DNA of 63,001 nucleotides from Opitutus sp. GTDB lineage: Bacteria; Verrucomicrobiota; Verrucomicrobiia; Opitutales; Opitutaceae. This document shows, piece after piece, positions 42,740-51,616 of this stretch (its first letter is position 1; each line of letters begins with the position of its first letter). The position numbers were made by a program, and so were the translations under genes. The notes under the pieces are model-generated. The model was not told where the DNA came from and did no database searches. It saw only the letters and a program-made list of their open reading frames with translations. The DNA is taken from assembly GCA_013821985.1 (NCBI GenBank), contig PNJQ01000011.1, positions 1-63,001 of the forward strand, read 5' to 3'.

Positions 42740-43927
42740 TCAGGTCAGCGGCACGTGCGGCTCGACGTCGGCGTCGTAATTAACGCCCGGGAGGCCGAAA
42801 CCGAACAGTTTCAGGAACTCGGTGCGATAGCCGGCGATGTCGGTGAGCTGCGGCAGATTTTCGGTCGTCACCTGCGGCCAGATCTCCGCGACCTTGGCCT
42901 GCACATCGGCGCGCATTTCCCAGTCGTCGATGCGCACCCGCCCTTCGCTGTCGAACTTCGGCGAGTTGCCGTTGTAGAGCTGGGTCGCGAAGAGGCGCTG
43001 CATCTGCTCGGCGCAGCCTTCGTGGATGCCCATTTCCTTCATGACCTTGTAAACGATCGAAATGTAGAGTGGCACGACCGGAATCGCGGAACTGGCCTGC
43101 GTGACGAGCGCCTTGTTCACGGAGATGAACGCGCGGCCGTTGCCGTGGGCCTTCAGGTTTGCGTCGATGGCGCGGGCGGCGCGCTCCAGATCGATCTTGG
43201 CGCGTCCGATGGTGCCGTCCTTGTAGATCGGCCAGGTGTGGCTCGGCCCGATGTAGGAATACGCCATCGCGGTGGCACCGGGGGCAAGGAGCTTTGCATC
43301 GGCCAGCGCCTGCATCCACATCTCCCAATCTTCACCGCCCATCACGGCGACGGTGTCGGCGACGCCGGCTTCGTCGGCGGGCGGGATGGTCACGTCGCTC
43401 ACGATGCCCTTATCGGTATCGACGGTTTTGTTCGTGTAAGGAGCGCCGAGCGGCTGCAGCGTGGATTTATGCACGACGCCGGTGCGCGGATGGGTGCGGC
43501 GAGGCGAGGCGAGGGAATAGACGACGAGGTCGATCGGGCCCATGTCGCGCGCGATGATCTCGAGCGCCTGCTTCTTGATGTCGTCGGAGAATGCGTCGCC
43601 GTTGATATTGGCGGCAAACAGCCCGGCAGCGCGCGCGGCATTGGTGAAGGCGATGCTGTTATACCAGCCCGGCGTGGCGGGGCGGCCCTCCTCGGAAGGG
43701 CGTTCGAAAAACACGCCAAGCGTCTTTGCGCCGGAGCCGAATGCCGCGGCGATGCGCGAGCCCAGGCCGTAGCCGGTCGAGGCGCCAATGATGAGCGCGT
43801 TGCGCGGGCCGTTTTTGATCGGGCCCTGGGCTTTCACGAAGTCGATCTGCTCCTGCACGTGGGCGGCGCAGCCGGTCGGATGCGCGGTCACGCAGACGAA
43901 GCCGCGGACCTTCGGTTTGATAATCAT
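42740..43927 (-). CDS. fabV: Enoyl-[acyl-carrier-protein] reductase FabV
   Basis: FabV reduces enoyl-ACP with NADH in the last step of fatty acid elongation and is insensitive to triclosan. The 395-residue product begins MIIKPKVRGFVCVTAHPTGC and has the cofactor motif LIIGASTGYGLGSRIAAAFG near residue 45. The catalytic Tyr-x8-Lys is in YSYIGPSHTWPIYKDGTIG followed by RAK. Length matches the family (about 400). ATG 43927 is certain from the conserved N-terminus. Confidence 0.97.
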   Translation of the reverse strand: MIIKPKVRGFVCVTAHPTGCAAHVQEQIDFVKAQGPIKNGPRNALIIGASTGYGLGSRIAAAFGSGAKTLGVFFERPSEEGRPATPGWYNSIAFTNAARAAGLFAANINGDAFSDDIKKQALEIIARDMGPIDLVVYSLASPRRTHPRTGVVHKSTLQPLGAPYTNKTVDTDKGIVSDVTIPPADEAGVADTVAVMGGEDWEMWMQALADAKLLAPGATAMAYSYIGPSHTWPIYKDGTIGRAKIDLERAARAIDANLKAHGNGRAFISVNKALVTQASSAIPVVPLYISIVYKVMKEMGIHEGCAEQMQRLFATQLYNGNSPKFDSEGRVRIDDWEMRADVQAKVAEIWPQVTTENLPQLTDIAGYRTEFLKLFGFGLPGVNYDADVEPHVPLT

Positions 43928-44030
43928 ACGCGCGCGAGTCTTTCGCGGCGGGGGCAGGTGACAAGAGCAACTTTTGCCGCCGAAAATTATGCTCGCCAGC
44001 CCGGCGGACGCGACCGTCTGCGTCCAGTCG

Positions 44031-44891
44031 TTACTGCTTGCCGAGCAGGACCAGGGGGCCTTCCGCCTTCGGCACGCCGCCTTTTTTCTCCAAGCTGATC
44101 GCAAAGGCGGCGACGTTCTTCACGGGCTTGTCGCCTTTGAAGGTGAGCGTCGCCCGGCCGGTCGCGTCGGGCTTGAAGACACCGCCATCGACGGGAATCG
44201 GATACTGGGGATCGATCACCCAAATTTGGTAATCCTGCTCGGCGGCGATGGCGGGGAGCTTCTCCACCGTGAGCAAGCCGGCCTGTTGTTCCGGGTCCCA
44301 GACCGCGATGGCCTTCGCTTCGGCGGTGTTGCCGAGGAGGGAGGCGAGGGCGGTGATCTTCAGGCGACTGAGGTCTTCGCTGTGCTGTAACTGGGCCCCG
44401 AGGTCGGCGATCATTCGTTCGGCGAGCAGCGTGCGCTCGGCGAGTTGAGACTGTGCCATGCGGTAAGCGACCTCGGCCAGCTCGCGCTGCGTGCGCAGGG
44501 AATCGTTTTCGGCGCGAAGGGCAGTTGCGCGCACGCCGAACCACACGGCGGCGAGCGCGAAACACGCGGCGGCCGCCCAGGGCAGCACCCGGCCGAGCGA
44601 GAAAGGAAGAATTTCCGCTGCCCCGCCGGCTGCAGCGGCGTGGTCCGGCGCGGTGGCGGATCGCGCGGGTTGGGCGTCAATCGCCGAGAAAATCGCCGCC
44701 TTCAGCGCCGCGGGTGGCTCGACCTGCGGGACGGCGAATGCGAGTTCGGCGGTGGTGCGCCGGAGTTGCTCGACCAGCGCCCGAAACTCCGCGCGCGTGG
44801 ACAGCTCCGTTTCGAAGGCCTGGCGCTCCGCGCCTTCGAGGAGATCGAGGACGTAGAGGGCGGCGAGTTCTTCGTGGCGCTCGCTGCTCAT
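44031..44891 (-). CDS. Anti-sigma factor, RskA-like
   Basis: The 286-residue product has a cytoplasmic anti-sigma N-terminus (about 1-70, HEELAALYVLDLLEGAERQA). One membrane helix (about 103-122, VLPWAAAACFALAAVWFGVR) and a coiled coil follow. The periplasmic RskA-type domain ends the protein (AIAVWDPEQQAGLLTVEKLP, DYQIWVIDPQYPIPVDGGVF). It would hold the neighbouring ECF sigma factor at the membrane until proteolysis or a signal releases it. No zinc HxxxCxxC motif is seen. Its start overlaps the sigma gene stop by four bases. Confidence 0.9.
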   Translation of the reverse strand: MSSERHEELAALYVLDLLEGAERQAFETELSTRAEFRALVEQLRRTTAELAFAVPQVEPPAALKAAIFSAIDAQPARSATAPDHAAAAGGAAEILPFSLGRVLPWAAAACFALAAVWFGVRATALRAENDSLRTQRELAEVAYRMAQSQLAERTLLAERMIADLGAQLQHSEDLSRLKITALASLLGNTAEAKAIAVWDPEQQAGLLTVEKLPAIAAEQDYQIWVIDPQYPIPVDGGVFKPDATGRATLTFKGDKPVKNVAAFAISLEKKGGVPKAEGPLVLLGKQ

Positions 44892-45493
44892 AAGCGATGG
44901 GCCAGGGCATCGCGCAGTCGCAGCAGTCCGCGGCGGATGCGGGCCTTCACGGTGCCGAGCGGGTCGCCGAGGCGCTCGGCGATCTGCTGTTGGGTGAGAC
45001 CGGAAAAGAAGGCGAGTTCGATGGCCGCGCGCTGCTCGGAAGGGAGGGACGAAAGCGCCGCCCGGACGGCGCCGGCTTTTTCGCGAATCCAGAGTGCGTC
45101 GCCCGAGTCGTGTCCCTCGGAATCGCGCTCCGGCTGGATGTCACTGGCGGAGTCGCGGATAATTTCGCCCCGGCGCTTCCGCATGCGCACGCGATCAAGC
45201 GCGCGGTTGCGCGTGAGGGTGGCGGCCCAGGAAAAATACGAGCCGCGCTCCGGCTGGTAGTCCGCCGCTTTGTGCCAAAGTTGGAGAAACACATCCTGCA
45301 CGACATCCTGCGCCTCGGCGGTTTCGCCCGTGATGCGGTAGGCGAGCGAGTAGAGCGGTTTGCCGAGCAGGTCGTAGAGCCCGGCCAGCGCGGCCTTGTC
45401 GCCCTGCGCCAGTGCCGCAGCCAGGCGAATGTGCTCCGCCGCGGGATTCGGCTCCGGCTGATCGACCGGGGTGGAGGTCGCAGTCGTCGTCAT
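44888..45493 (-). CDS. ECF-type RNA polymerase sigma factor
   Basis: The 201-residue product has sigma region 2 (LYSLAYRITGETAEAQDVVQ, then DVFLQLWHKAADY) and region 4 (LSSLPSEQRAAIELAFFSGL, TQQQIAERLGDPLGTVKARI). It matches the SigK-type ECF group that pairs with RskA anti-sigma factors, and the ATGA overlap with such a gene supports this. ATG 45493 is used; the extension to 45565 is not conserved-looking. Its target promoters are not known. The pair usually controls envelope or oxidative stress genes. Confidence 0.93.
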   Translation of the reverse strand: MTTTATSTPVDQPEPNPAAEHIRLAAALAQGDKAALAGLYDLLGKPLYSLAYRITGETAEAQDVVQDVFLQLWHKAADYQPERGSYFSWAATLTRNRALDRVRMRKRRGEIIRDSASDIQPERDSEGHDSGDALWIREKAGAVRAALSSLPSEQRAAIELAFFSGLTQQQIAERLGDPLGTVKARIRRGLLRLRDALAHRL

Positions 45494-45652
45494 GCTCGCA
45501 GGGAAGCGGCGGGGGCGACGAAGCCCGAGGCCGAGCGGCAGTTGAACGGTGACTGGAAACGACATTCCATCGGTTTACGCGCGAGAGGGCGTGCGGGATG
45601 CAAGGCTTGGCAACGGCGGCGGGTTGGCAATACGGATTGTTCGGGGGACATT

Positions 45653-45745
45653 TCAGAGCCAGATCAGGCCGATGGCTCCGAGCAGCAGCAGCGCCGCGAG
45701 CACGAGCAGGATTTTTCGTTCCTGTTTGGTGGTGGCGAAGATCAT
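45653..45745 (-). CDS. 30-residue single-helix membrane peptide coupled to the exosortase
   Basis: The reading frame encodes a short cytoplasmic-looking head (MIFATTKQERK) and one strongly hydrophobic helix of about 18 residues up to the C-terminus (LLVLAALLLLGAIGLIWL). The ATG 45745 overlaps the exosortase-EpsI stop codon by four bases (ATGA), a common sign of translational coupling. Length, composition and the overlap argue for a real small gene, possibly an accessory subunit of the exosortase. No homologue was checked. Confidence 0.6.
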   Translation of the reverse strand: MIFATTKQERKILLVLAALLLLGAIGLIWL

Positions 45746-47364
45746 GGGCGCAGGCCGACGCGGTCGAGGTGGTTGAAAATTTCCCGCACGAGTGGTTCGT
45801 CGTGCAGCTGTTCCCACGGCACGTTGCTCGAGACGCGCACGAAATACTGCGGACCTTCGCGGCGGAAGCCATATGCGAGCGCGATCTCGACGAGCGCGGA
45901 AATGGAGTAGGGATCGCGATAGTTGATCACACGACCGTTGTAGATGTGCCAGAACCACACGTGCTGCGGTGCGGCGCCGTGCGTGAACCGCCGATGTTCT
46001 CCCACGGGCAGCTTGCGCCCGCCGGTTTCGAGGATCACCTGGCGATCGGGCGTTGGCTCCGATACCCAGCCCGCGCCTGGCCAACAGGCATCCGGTGTGT
46101 GCGAAGCGACGAGGCTGACCGGGGCGGCTCCGGCGATCCAGTGCGCGACATAAACGTTGAGTTGAACCGGGCGCGACGGACTCGCGCGGAAATACGTGCG
46201 CTCCACCAAATGTTCCGTTTGGAGGATGCCGGAAAAACGGTAAAGGTCGGGCGCGGTCACCACCTGCCAGCCGGGCGGTTGCGCGGGCAGGAGGGACTCG
46301 ACCGCCACTTCGGGTGTCGTTGATGCGAGCGGCTCCGGCGAACGGGAAAGGTAGGCAAACGTGCAACCGAGCGCGACCAGCATTGCGGACCCGGTCGCAA
46401 ATATCGCGACGCCTGTTCGGGAAGCTGGAGAATCGCTGGCCGGCACGACCGCGGAATTGACCGGCGCCCCGCGCGGCCCGAGCAACGCGGCCATGCCCGC
46501 GAGCCCCAGCGCGGTGACGCCGAGAATCGCATAGCCGGTCGCGTCGTGCCAAAAACCGGTGATGTCGATTCCGCGGTTCGCCATCAGCGTGAGCGCGAGG
46601 GAGCGCAGGAAATTCATTCCGATCGCCATGACGGGCGCGGCCAGGATCAGCACCGCCCGCCGCGCCGGGGAGCGCACGAGCCACGCGGCGAAAAACAGGC
46701 CCGCGTAAAGGCACGAGATGAGGCTGCGGATGCCGCTGCAGGCTTCCTCAACTCCGACGCTCGTGGTGGCGAGTTCGATGATGTTGCCGGACTGGCGTGC
46801 GGGAATGCCGAGGACGTGGAGGGAGTTCAACACCCACGAGGTCACTGCGCCCTGCAACGTCAGCATGATCCGCGCGTAGGTGCCGGCGGGCAGCGGCGCC
46901 GCCAGCAGCCAGAGCACGACGGCGGTGAGAATGGTCCAATTGAATGGCACGGCGCGCACCGGCTCGGACGCCAGCACGAGCACGCCGGCGGCGAGTGCGG
47001 CGGTAAATACGAGAGCAAGGGCGAAGTTCACCGCTGCATGCGACCAGCCGACCGAAGCCGCGAGGAGACCGGCCAGCGCAAGCATGGCCAGGGCACCGAC
47101 GAGCAGGATGGCTATCGCCAGCCAGAGCAGGCGCGATGCCTTGAGCCAGCGGGGCGTGCCGGTCTTGGTGCCCTCCCAGAGGAGCAGGGCGAAGACGACG
47201 GGAGCGAAGAAACCGTGGGAAAGATCCGGGTTCGTGGACCACTCCGGCCACAAGTGGATGCAAAACAGCGCGACGAAACACAGCAGCGGAACGACGACCC
47301 ACCCCAAAGGGAAGGAGAGCCACTCGCGGGCAGTGCGGGCGATGCGGGGCGCGTTGACGAACAT
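45742..47364 (-). CDS. Exosortase fused to an EpsI-type domain
   Basis: Exosortases are multi-pass membrane transpeptidases that cut PEP-CTERM-like C-terminal signals. The 540-residue product has about nine membrane helices in 1-330. The catalytic residues are Cys209 in VEEACSGIRSLISC, Arg254 in MNFLRSLALTL and His273 in FWHDATGYAIL. The C-terminal 200 residues form a periplasmic EpsI-like (DUF3485) domain, with LNVYVAHWIAG and HVWFWHIYNGRVI. ATG 47364 precedes the first helix; the 25-residue extension to 47439 is Arg-rich and less likely. No PEP-CTERM substrate gene is adjacent, although two Gly-tag proteins lie at 8.5 and 13.8 kb. Confidence 0.92.
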   Translation of the reverse strand: MFVNAPRIARTAREWLSFPLGWVVVPLLCFVALFCIHLWPEWSTNPDLSHGFFAPVVFALLLWEGTKTGTPRWLKASRLLWLAIAILLVGALAMLALAGLLAASVGWSHAAVNFALALVFTAALAAGVLVLASEPVRAVPFNWTILTAVVLWLLAAPLPAGTYARIMLTLQGAVTSWVLNSLHVLGIPARQSGNIIELATTSVGVEEACSGIRSLISCLYAGLFFAAWLVRSPARRAVLILAAPVMAIGMNFLRSLALTLMANRGIDITGFWHDATGYAILGVTALGLAGMAALLGPRGAPVNSAVVPASDSPASRTGVAIFATGSAMLVALGCTFAYLSRSPEPLASTTPEVAVESLLPAQPPGWQVVTAPDLYRFSGILQTEHLVERTYFRASPSRPVQLNVYVAHWIAGAAPVSLVASHTPDACWPGAGWVSEPTPDRQVILETGGRKLPVGEHRRFTHGAAPQHVWFWHIYNGRVINYRDPYSISALVEIALAYGFRREGPQYFVRVSSNVPWEQLHDEPLVREIFNHLDRVGLRP

Positions 47365-47522
47365 CGAGCGGCAGCCACTCAGCCGCCGCGGCCACGCTAG
47401 AACGACGCCGGGGCGCGGCAAGGCGCAACTCCGTTTCACCGAGTGGAAACTTGCCGGGCGATTGCACCGAAGTCGACTTTGACGAAACCCGTCCCGTGGT
47501 TTTGATGTCGTTCCATTACCCT

Positions 47523-48137
47523 ATGAAACGCATCGCCTCCCTCCTCGCCGCCACGCTCAGCCTGGCCGTCGTTTCCGCCGCGCTGGCGGCTCCCGAAGTC
47601 GGCCAGCCCGCGCCCGACTTCACGCTCACCGATATCAGTGGCAAGAGCCACTCCCTCTCCTCGCTCAAGGGCCAGACGGTCATCCTCGAGTGGGTGAATC
47701 CGGAATGCCCCTTCGTCGTGAAACACTACGACAAGAGCGGCAACATGCCGGCGACGCAAAAGGCGGCGACCGCCGATGGCGTCGTCTGGTTCAGCATCAA
47801 TTCCGCCGCGCCCGGCAAGCAGGGGGACTACAACCCGGCCAAGGCCGAGGCGTGGATGACGCGCGTGAAGGCTGCACCCACCGCCTACTTCCGCGACCAG
47901 GACGGCAAGGTCGGCAAACTATACGACGCGCGCACGACGCCGCACATGTTCGTCATCAACCCGCAGGGCGTGCTGGTTTACGCGGGTGGCATCGACGACA
48001 TCCGCTCCGCCGACGCCGACGACATCGCGAAGGCGACTAATTTCGTGAAGGCCGCGCTCGCCGACCTCAAGTCCGGGAAGGACGTGCAAACCAAGACCTC
48101 GCGGCCTTACGGCTGCAGCGTGAAATACGCGGACTGA
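47523..48137 (+). CDS. Secreted redoxin (AhpC/TSA-like thioredoxin fold)
   Basis: The 204-residue product has a signal peptide (IASLLAATLSLAVVSAALAA). The redoxin core follows: GQPAPDFTLTDISGKSHSLS, then VILEWVNPECPFVVKHYDKS with a single peroxidatic-type cysteine. TPHMFVINPQGVLVYAGGID holds the cis-Pro region. The C-terminal RPYGCSVKY supplies a second cysteine. The CPFV-HY form is typical of periplasmic redoxins of unknown partner. ATG 47523 starts the signal peptide. A strong terminator follows. Confidence 0.9.
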   Translation: MKRIASLLAATLSLAVVSAALAAPEVGQPAPDFTLTDISGKSHSLSSLKGQTVILEWVNPECPFVVKHYDKSGNMPATQKAATADGVVWFSINSAAPGKQGDYNPAKAEAWMTRVKAAPTAYFRDQDGKVGKLYDARTTPHMFVINPQGVLVYAGGIDDIRSADADDIAKATNFVKAALADLKSGKDVQTKTSRPYGCSVKYAD

Positions 48138-48190
48138 GCGCAGCCGCGAGGCGTCACCTCGGATTCGATTTCGCCACGCCCATTTGCTCA

Positions 48191-48218
48191 GGCGGAGCCC
48201 GAGAGCTCCGCCTTTTTT
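48191..48218 (+). terminator. Rho-independent terminator after the redoxin gene
   Basis: GGCGGAGC (48191-48198) pairs perfectly with GCTCCGCC (48205-48212) around a 6-base loop and is followed by six T. Confidence 0.93.
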
Positions 48219-48242
48219 GCGCACGCGGCGCAGGCACCCGAT

Positions 48243-49094
48243 TCAGATTTTTCTCGCCAGCATTTCCTCGCACAGCGCGCCCGCGGCCACTCGTGTCACC
48301 GGCCCGGTCATCCTCACGCCATAGTCCTCGCCGATTTCGATTCCGAGATCGCCGCCGGGCATGTGGACGGTGAGCACACGGTCCACCAAGCCGAGGCGAT
48401 GGGCCACAGCGGCGGCGGCGCTCGAACTGCTCCCCGACGCGAGGGTGTAACCAGCGCCACGCTCCCAGATCTCCAGCTGAATGTTGCTGCGGTCGAGCAC
48501 GCGCACGAACTGCACATTCGTGCGGTTGAGGAAACGGGGGGCGGTCTCGATCGCCGCCCCGTAGCGGCGGGCGAGCGATTCGCTGATCTCCGGCAGCGGG
48601 ATGACGCAATGCGGATTGCCGATCGTGGCGGCGGAGAACGTGAACTCCCGATCGAGCACCTGGATTTTTTCTCCGAGCACTTCGCGCGGCGGACCATCGA
48701 CCGGAATCTGTGTGCTGGCGAAACTGACCTGGCCCATCGCGACGGTGATGACCTGACCGTTCTCGCGCAGCTCGACTTCGACCACACCGCCGGAGGTATC
48801 GATGGTGAAGGGCGGGCCGCCAACGCGGCCTTGATCGAACAGGTAGCGGGCAAAAATGCGCAGACCGTTGCCGGATTTTTCCGCTTCCGAGCCGTCCGGG
48901 TTGAAGATGCGCAGTCCGAAATCACCGCGCGTTGTCCGCACCGGGCCCCACAGGATGCCATCTGACCCGAGCCCGAAATTACGATGGCAGATCACGCGGA
49001 TTTGGTCGCTCGTCGGCGCTGGCCAATCGGGAAAATCGGCGGGATTCAACACGAGGTAGTCGTTCCCGAGGGCGTGGTATTTGTGGAAGCGCAT
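48243..49094 (-). CDS. Diaminopimelate epimerase homologue with serines at both catalytic positions
   Basis: The 283-residue product has the DapF start (MRFHKYHALGNDYLVLNPAD), GLGSDGILWG, and IGNPHCVI in the middle, all family marks. DapF epimerises LL- to meso-diaminopimelate with two cysteines, in CGNG and ACGTGAC. Here the first motif reads KSGNGLRIFARY (Ser74) and the second LASGSSSSAAAA (Ser220). Both thiols are therefore missing, as read directly from the bases. It may be a paralogue with another function, or a serine-based epimerase/isomerase. ATG 49094 is fixed by the N-terminal motif. Confidence 0.87.
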   Translation of the reverse strand: MRFHKYHALGNDYLVLNPADFPDWPAPTSDQIRVICHRNFGLGSDGILWGPVRTTRGDFGLRIFNPDGSEAEKSGNGLRIFARYLFDQGRVGGPPFTIDTSGGVVEVELRENGQVITVAMGQVSFASTQIPVDGPPREVLGEKIQVLDREFTFSAATIGNPHCVIPLPEISESLARRYGAAIETAPRFLNRTNVQFVRVLDRSNIQLEIWERGAGYTLASGSSSSAAAAVAHRLGLVDRVLTVHMPGGDLGIEIGEDYGVRMTGPVTRVAAGALCEEMLARKI

Positions 49095-49166
49095 GGGCGA
49101 CCTCAGGGAAACCGGTTGCGGCGCGGTGACACGCCGAAAATGCGGCATCGCGTCCGGCTGCGGACT

Positions 49167-49841
49167 TCAGAGAAACGCGAAGGCGTCGCGCAGTGCGGTG
49201 CGGCCGTCGCGTTCGAGATTCGCGCCGTGCGAGACGATGACGCGGTCGAAGTCCCATTCGAGGATCCGGTCGATCGATCCCCCGAGCGCGGACCGGTTCT
49301 TGATGGCCGATTTGAACATCCGCGACGGCGAGAAACAGCCGTAGCAACCATTGAGTTTGAGCAGCACACGGCTGAGGAGCGGCATTTCGCCGCCGAGATT
49401 GAAGGCAAGGTCGGCCACAATGAGAGTGCGCGAGCGACGATGGAAAAATACGACCTCGTGGAGGCGGGGCACGCCTTGCACGACGTGTTGTTCGATCTCG
49501 TCCGCCCACGCGGCGTCGGGCACGGAGCCGAGCACGTCGGTGATTTTGTGGCGCGGGAAAACCTTGTGGAACGAGCGCGGGGCGTGAAACCGCACCTCGG
49601 GATAGCGGGGCAGCCAGCCGTCGAGGAACGTGTCGTGCATGTAGTTCGGCGCGACGACGTGGGTGACGGGGCCGAGCTCGGCGAGTTCACGGGCAAGCGC
49701 GGCGGAGTATGCCACCGGCGAATGAACCCAGAGCGACCGGTCCGGCAGGCGCACGACCGTCATGCGGTGTCCGAGATGCATGCCGTAAACCTGCATCGGT
49801 TGGTCGCAGTCCCAAAGTCCGTCGTGGATGAAACGGAGCAT
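49167..49841 (-). CDS. DUF4336 family protein
   Basis: The 224-residue product begins MLRFIHDGLWDCDQPMQVYG and has MTVVRLPDRSLWVHSPVAYS, VTHVVAPNYMHDTFLDGWLP, and LIVADLAFNLGGEMPLLSRV. It is close to the DUF4336 family, which looks like a degenerate metallo-beta-lactamase fold without the full HxHxDH motif. The function is not known. ATG 49841 is used because the longer frame is Arg/Pro-rich shadow sequence. It lies just downstream (on the same strand) of the 493-residue conserved gene. Confidence 0.75.
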   Translation of the reverse strand: MLRFIHDGLWDCDQPMQVYGMHLGHRMTVVRLPDRSLWVHSPVAYSAALARELAELGPVTHVVAPNYMHDTFLDGWLPRYPEVRFHAPRSFHKVFPRHKITDVLGSVPDAAWADEIEQHVVQGVPRLHEVVFFHRRSRTLIVADLAFNLGGEMPLLSRVLLKLNGCYGCFSPSRMFKSAIKNRSALGGSIDRILEWDFDRVIVSHGANLERDGRTALRDAFAFL

Positions 49842-49968
49842 GCGAAAGTTCTTAGTGATTCGGTGCGGCAGGGCGAGGCGAAGATTGCCGGCGCGTGACG
49901 GCGGGCGCAAATGCAGCCGGAGGGGAGGCGCACCGGGACCTGCGCGTCCACGTCCCCGCGATTCGGGG

Positions 49969-51450
49969 TCAGGCTTTCGCCGCGGTCTCGTGGGACGCGG
50001 CGTAGCCGAGGAGCTGGCGGCGCTTGATCTCGGCAGCGACTTTCGCGGGCACGAATTTTTCCCAGCTGGCGTCGCCGGATTTGATGCGGTCGGCGATCTC
50101 GCGCGAGTAGATCGCAAGGTAGTCCCCGTTGTAGCCCGTGATGCAATCGACGTTATGGTTTTCCAACAAGTGTTGGTAGAGATAGCGCAGGTGGCGGGCG
50201 ACGTGGACGTTTCGCGCGGTGATGAGTTCGTCCGGTGCCAGCTGTTCCTGCGGGGCGCTGGATGGCGCCGCGCCGATGAAACGGGCGAGCGTCTGCTGGC
50301 GCATCGGATAGACGTAGAGCTTCACGCCGTGTTTGAACATGCGGCCCATCGACTCGAGGATCCCGCCCTCGAGGTGCTCGTAATATTTCTCGTTGAAGAT
50401 TTCGAGCAGGGCATTGATGCCGAGCGCGACGCCGATCATCTCCTTCGTGTAGCGGCGGAAATAGCCGACGAGGCGGTAGAATTCGGAGTAGTTGGAAATG
50501 AGAACCGTGAAGCCGATGTGCCCGAGCATGTCCACGCGCGCGAGGAAGTCGCCGGTGTCGAGTTCGCCGCTCGCGAGCAGGTTGTTCATCGTGATTTCCA
50601 TCAGCACGACGACGTCCTTGCCCTTCACAACGGGCTCCTGGAGGAACTGCGCGGTGGCGCAGTTGAGCATGTCCACGTTGATGTGCGTGACGGGGCGGAA
50701 CGTGCCGCGCTCGACGAGCACGGGCTTGTTGTAGATCGCCTCGGAGGGTTGGAGGACATCGCCCGTCGGCGCGAACATCACGGCGTTGGTCAGGCCGTGC
50801 TTCACGAGATAGAGCGAGAGGAGGCGGTTATCGATCTTCGCGAAGGCCGGGCCGGCAAACTTCAGCATGTCCACCTCGATGCGGTCGGTGCCGACATTAT
50901 CGACGAGAGAGGTGATGAATTTCTCCGGGTTGTCGTGATAATAGAACGCGCCGTAGATCAGGTTCGTCCCGACGATGCCGAGCGCCTCCTGCTGGAGAAC
51001 GTTCTTTTTGTCCCACATCCGCACATGGATGATGATCTCGCTCGGTTCCTCGAGCGGCGCGTGTTGAAACCGGATGCCGAGCCAGCCATGGCCGTCCGCG
51101 ACCTTGGCGGATTTAGCCGCGACGGTGTTGGCGAAAACGAAGAACCGCGTGCGATCACCGCGCTTGTCGGAAAGGCGTTCCTTCAGCAGCGCGTATTCGT
51201 GGTGCAGCATGGTCTGCAACCGTTCGCGCGAGACGTAGCGCGGGGCCTTGCCGTAGATCGCATCGCTGAAAGTCATGTCGTAAGCCGACATGGTCTTCGC
51301 GATGGAGCCGGAAGCGTTGCCGGCTTGGAAAAATACCCGGGCGACTTCCTGGCCGGCGCCGATCTCGGCGATCGTGCCGTAGCGGGTGCCGTCCAGATTA
51401 ATGGTCAGCGCCTTGCGGTTGGTGGTGAGGAGTTCCTTTTTCTCGCTCAT
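49969..51450 (-). CDS. Conserved protein of unknown function, about 490 residues
   Basis: The product (493 residues) starts MSEKKELLTTNRKALTINLD and has FAEIGAGQEV-like TIAEIGAGQEVARVFFQAGN, IAKTMSAYDMTFSDAIYGKA, ALGIVGTNLIYGAFYYHDNP and VLISNYSEFYRLVGYFRRYT. I remember similar proteins being labelled nicotinate-nucleotide adenylyltransferase or TonB receptor in databases. No HxGH nucleotidyltransferase motif, signal peptide or barrel is visible, so I would not use those names. It looks like a soluble cytoplasmic protein. ATG 51450 gives the natural N-terminus; it is divergent from sppA. Confidence 0.7.
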   Translation of the reverse strand: MSEKKELLTTNRKALTINLDGTRYGTIAEIGAGQEVARVFFQAGNASGSIAKTMSAYDMTFSDAIYGKAPRYVSRERLQTMLHHEYALLKERLSDKRGDRTRFFVFANTVAAKSAKVADGHGWLGIRFQHAPLEEPSEIIIHVRMWDKKNVLQQEALGIVGTNLIYGAFYYHDNPEKFITSLVDNVGTDRIEVDMLKFAGPAFAKIDNRLLSLYLVKHGLTNAVMFAPTGDVLQPSEAIYNKPVLVERGTFRPVTHINVDMLNCATAQFLQEPVVKGKDVVVLMEITMNNLLASGELDTGDFLARVDMLGHIGFTVLISNYSEFYRLVGYFRRYTKEMIGVALGINALLEIFNEKYYEHLEGGILESMGRMFKHGVKLYVYPMRQQTLARFIGAAPSSAPQEQLAPDELITARNVHVARHLRYLYQHLLENHNVDCITGYNGDYLAIYSREIADRIKSGDASWEKFVPAKVAAEIKRRQLLGYAASHETAAKA

Positions 51451-51616
51451 GCGGGGGAGCGGCAAACTACGCGTCCACCTCCGCGGCACAAGGAAAGTAT
51501 TCCGCGCCGCGCGCTCTGGACCGCCGCCGATGGAGCGTTCGCGCCGTTTGTCCCAGCGCCCGGCCAATGAACAGTTTTCTCTGGCTGGGGCCGGCCTGGA
51601 GAGTAGCGTCGGATGC

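Noticed and set aside
42272-44098. A 608-codon open frame on the plus strand
   Set aside because: It is antisense to dtd and fabV, both of which have clear catalytic motifs.
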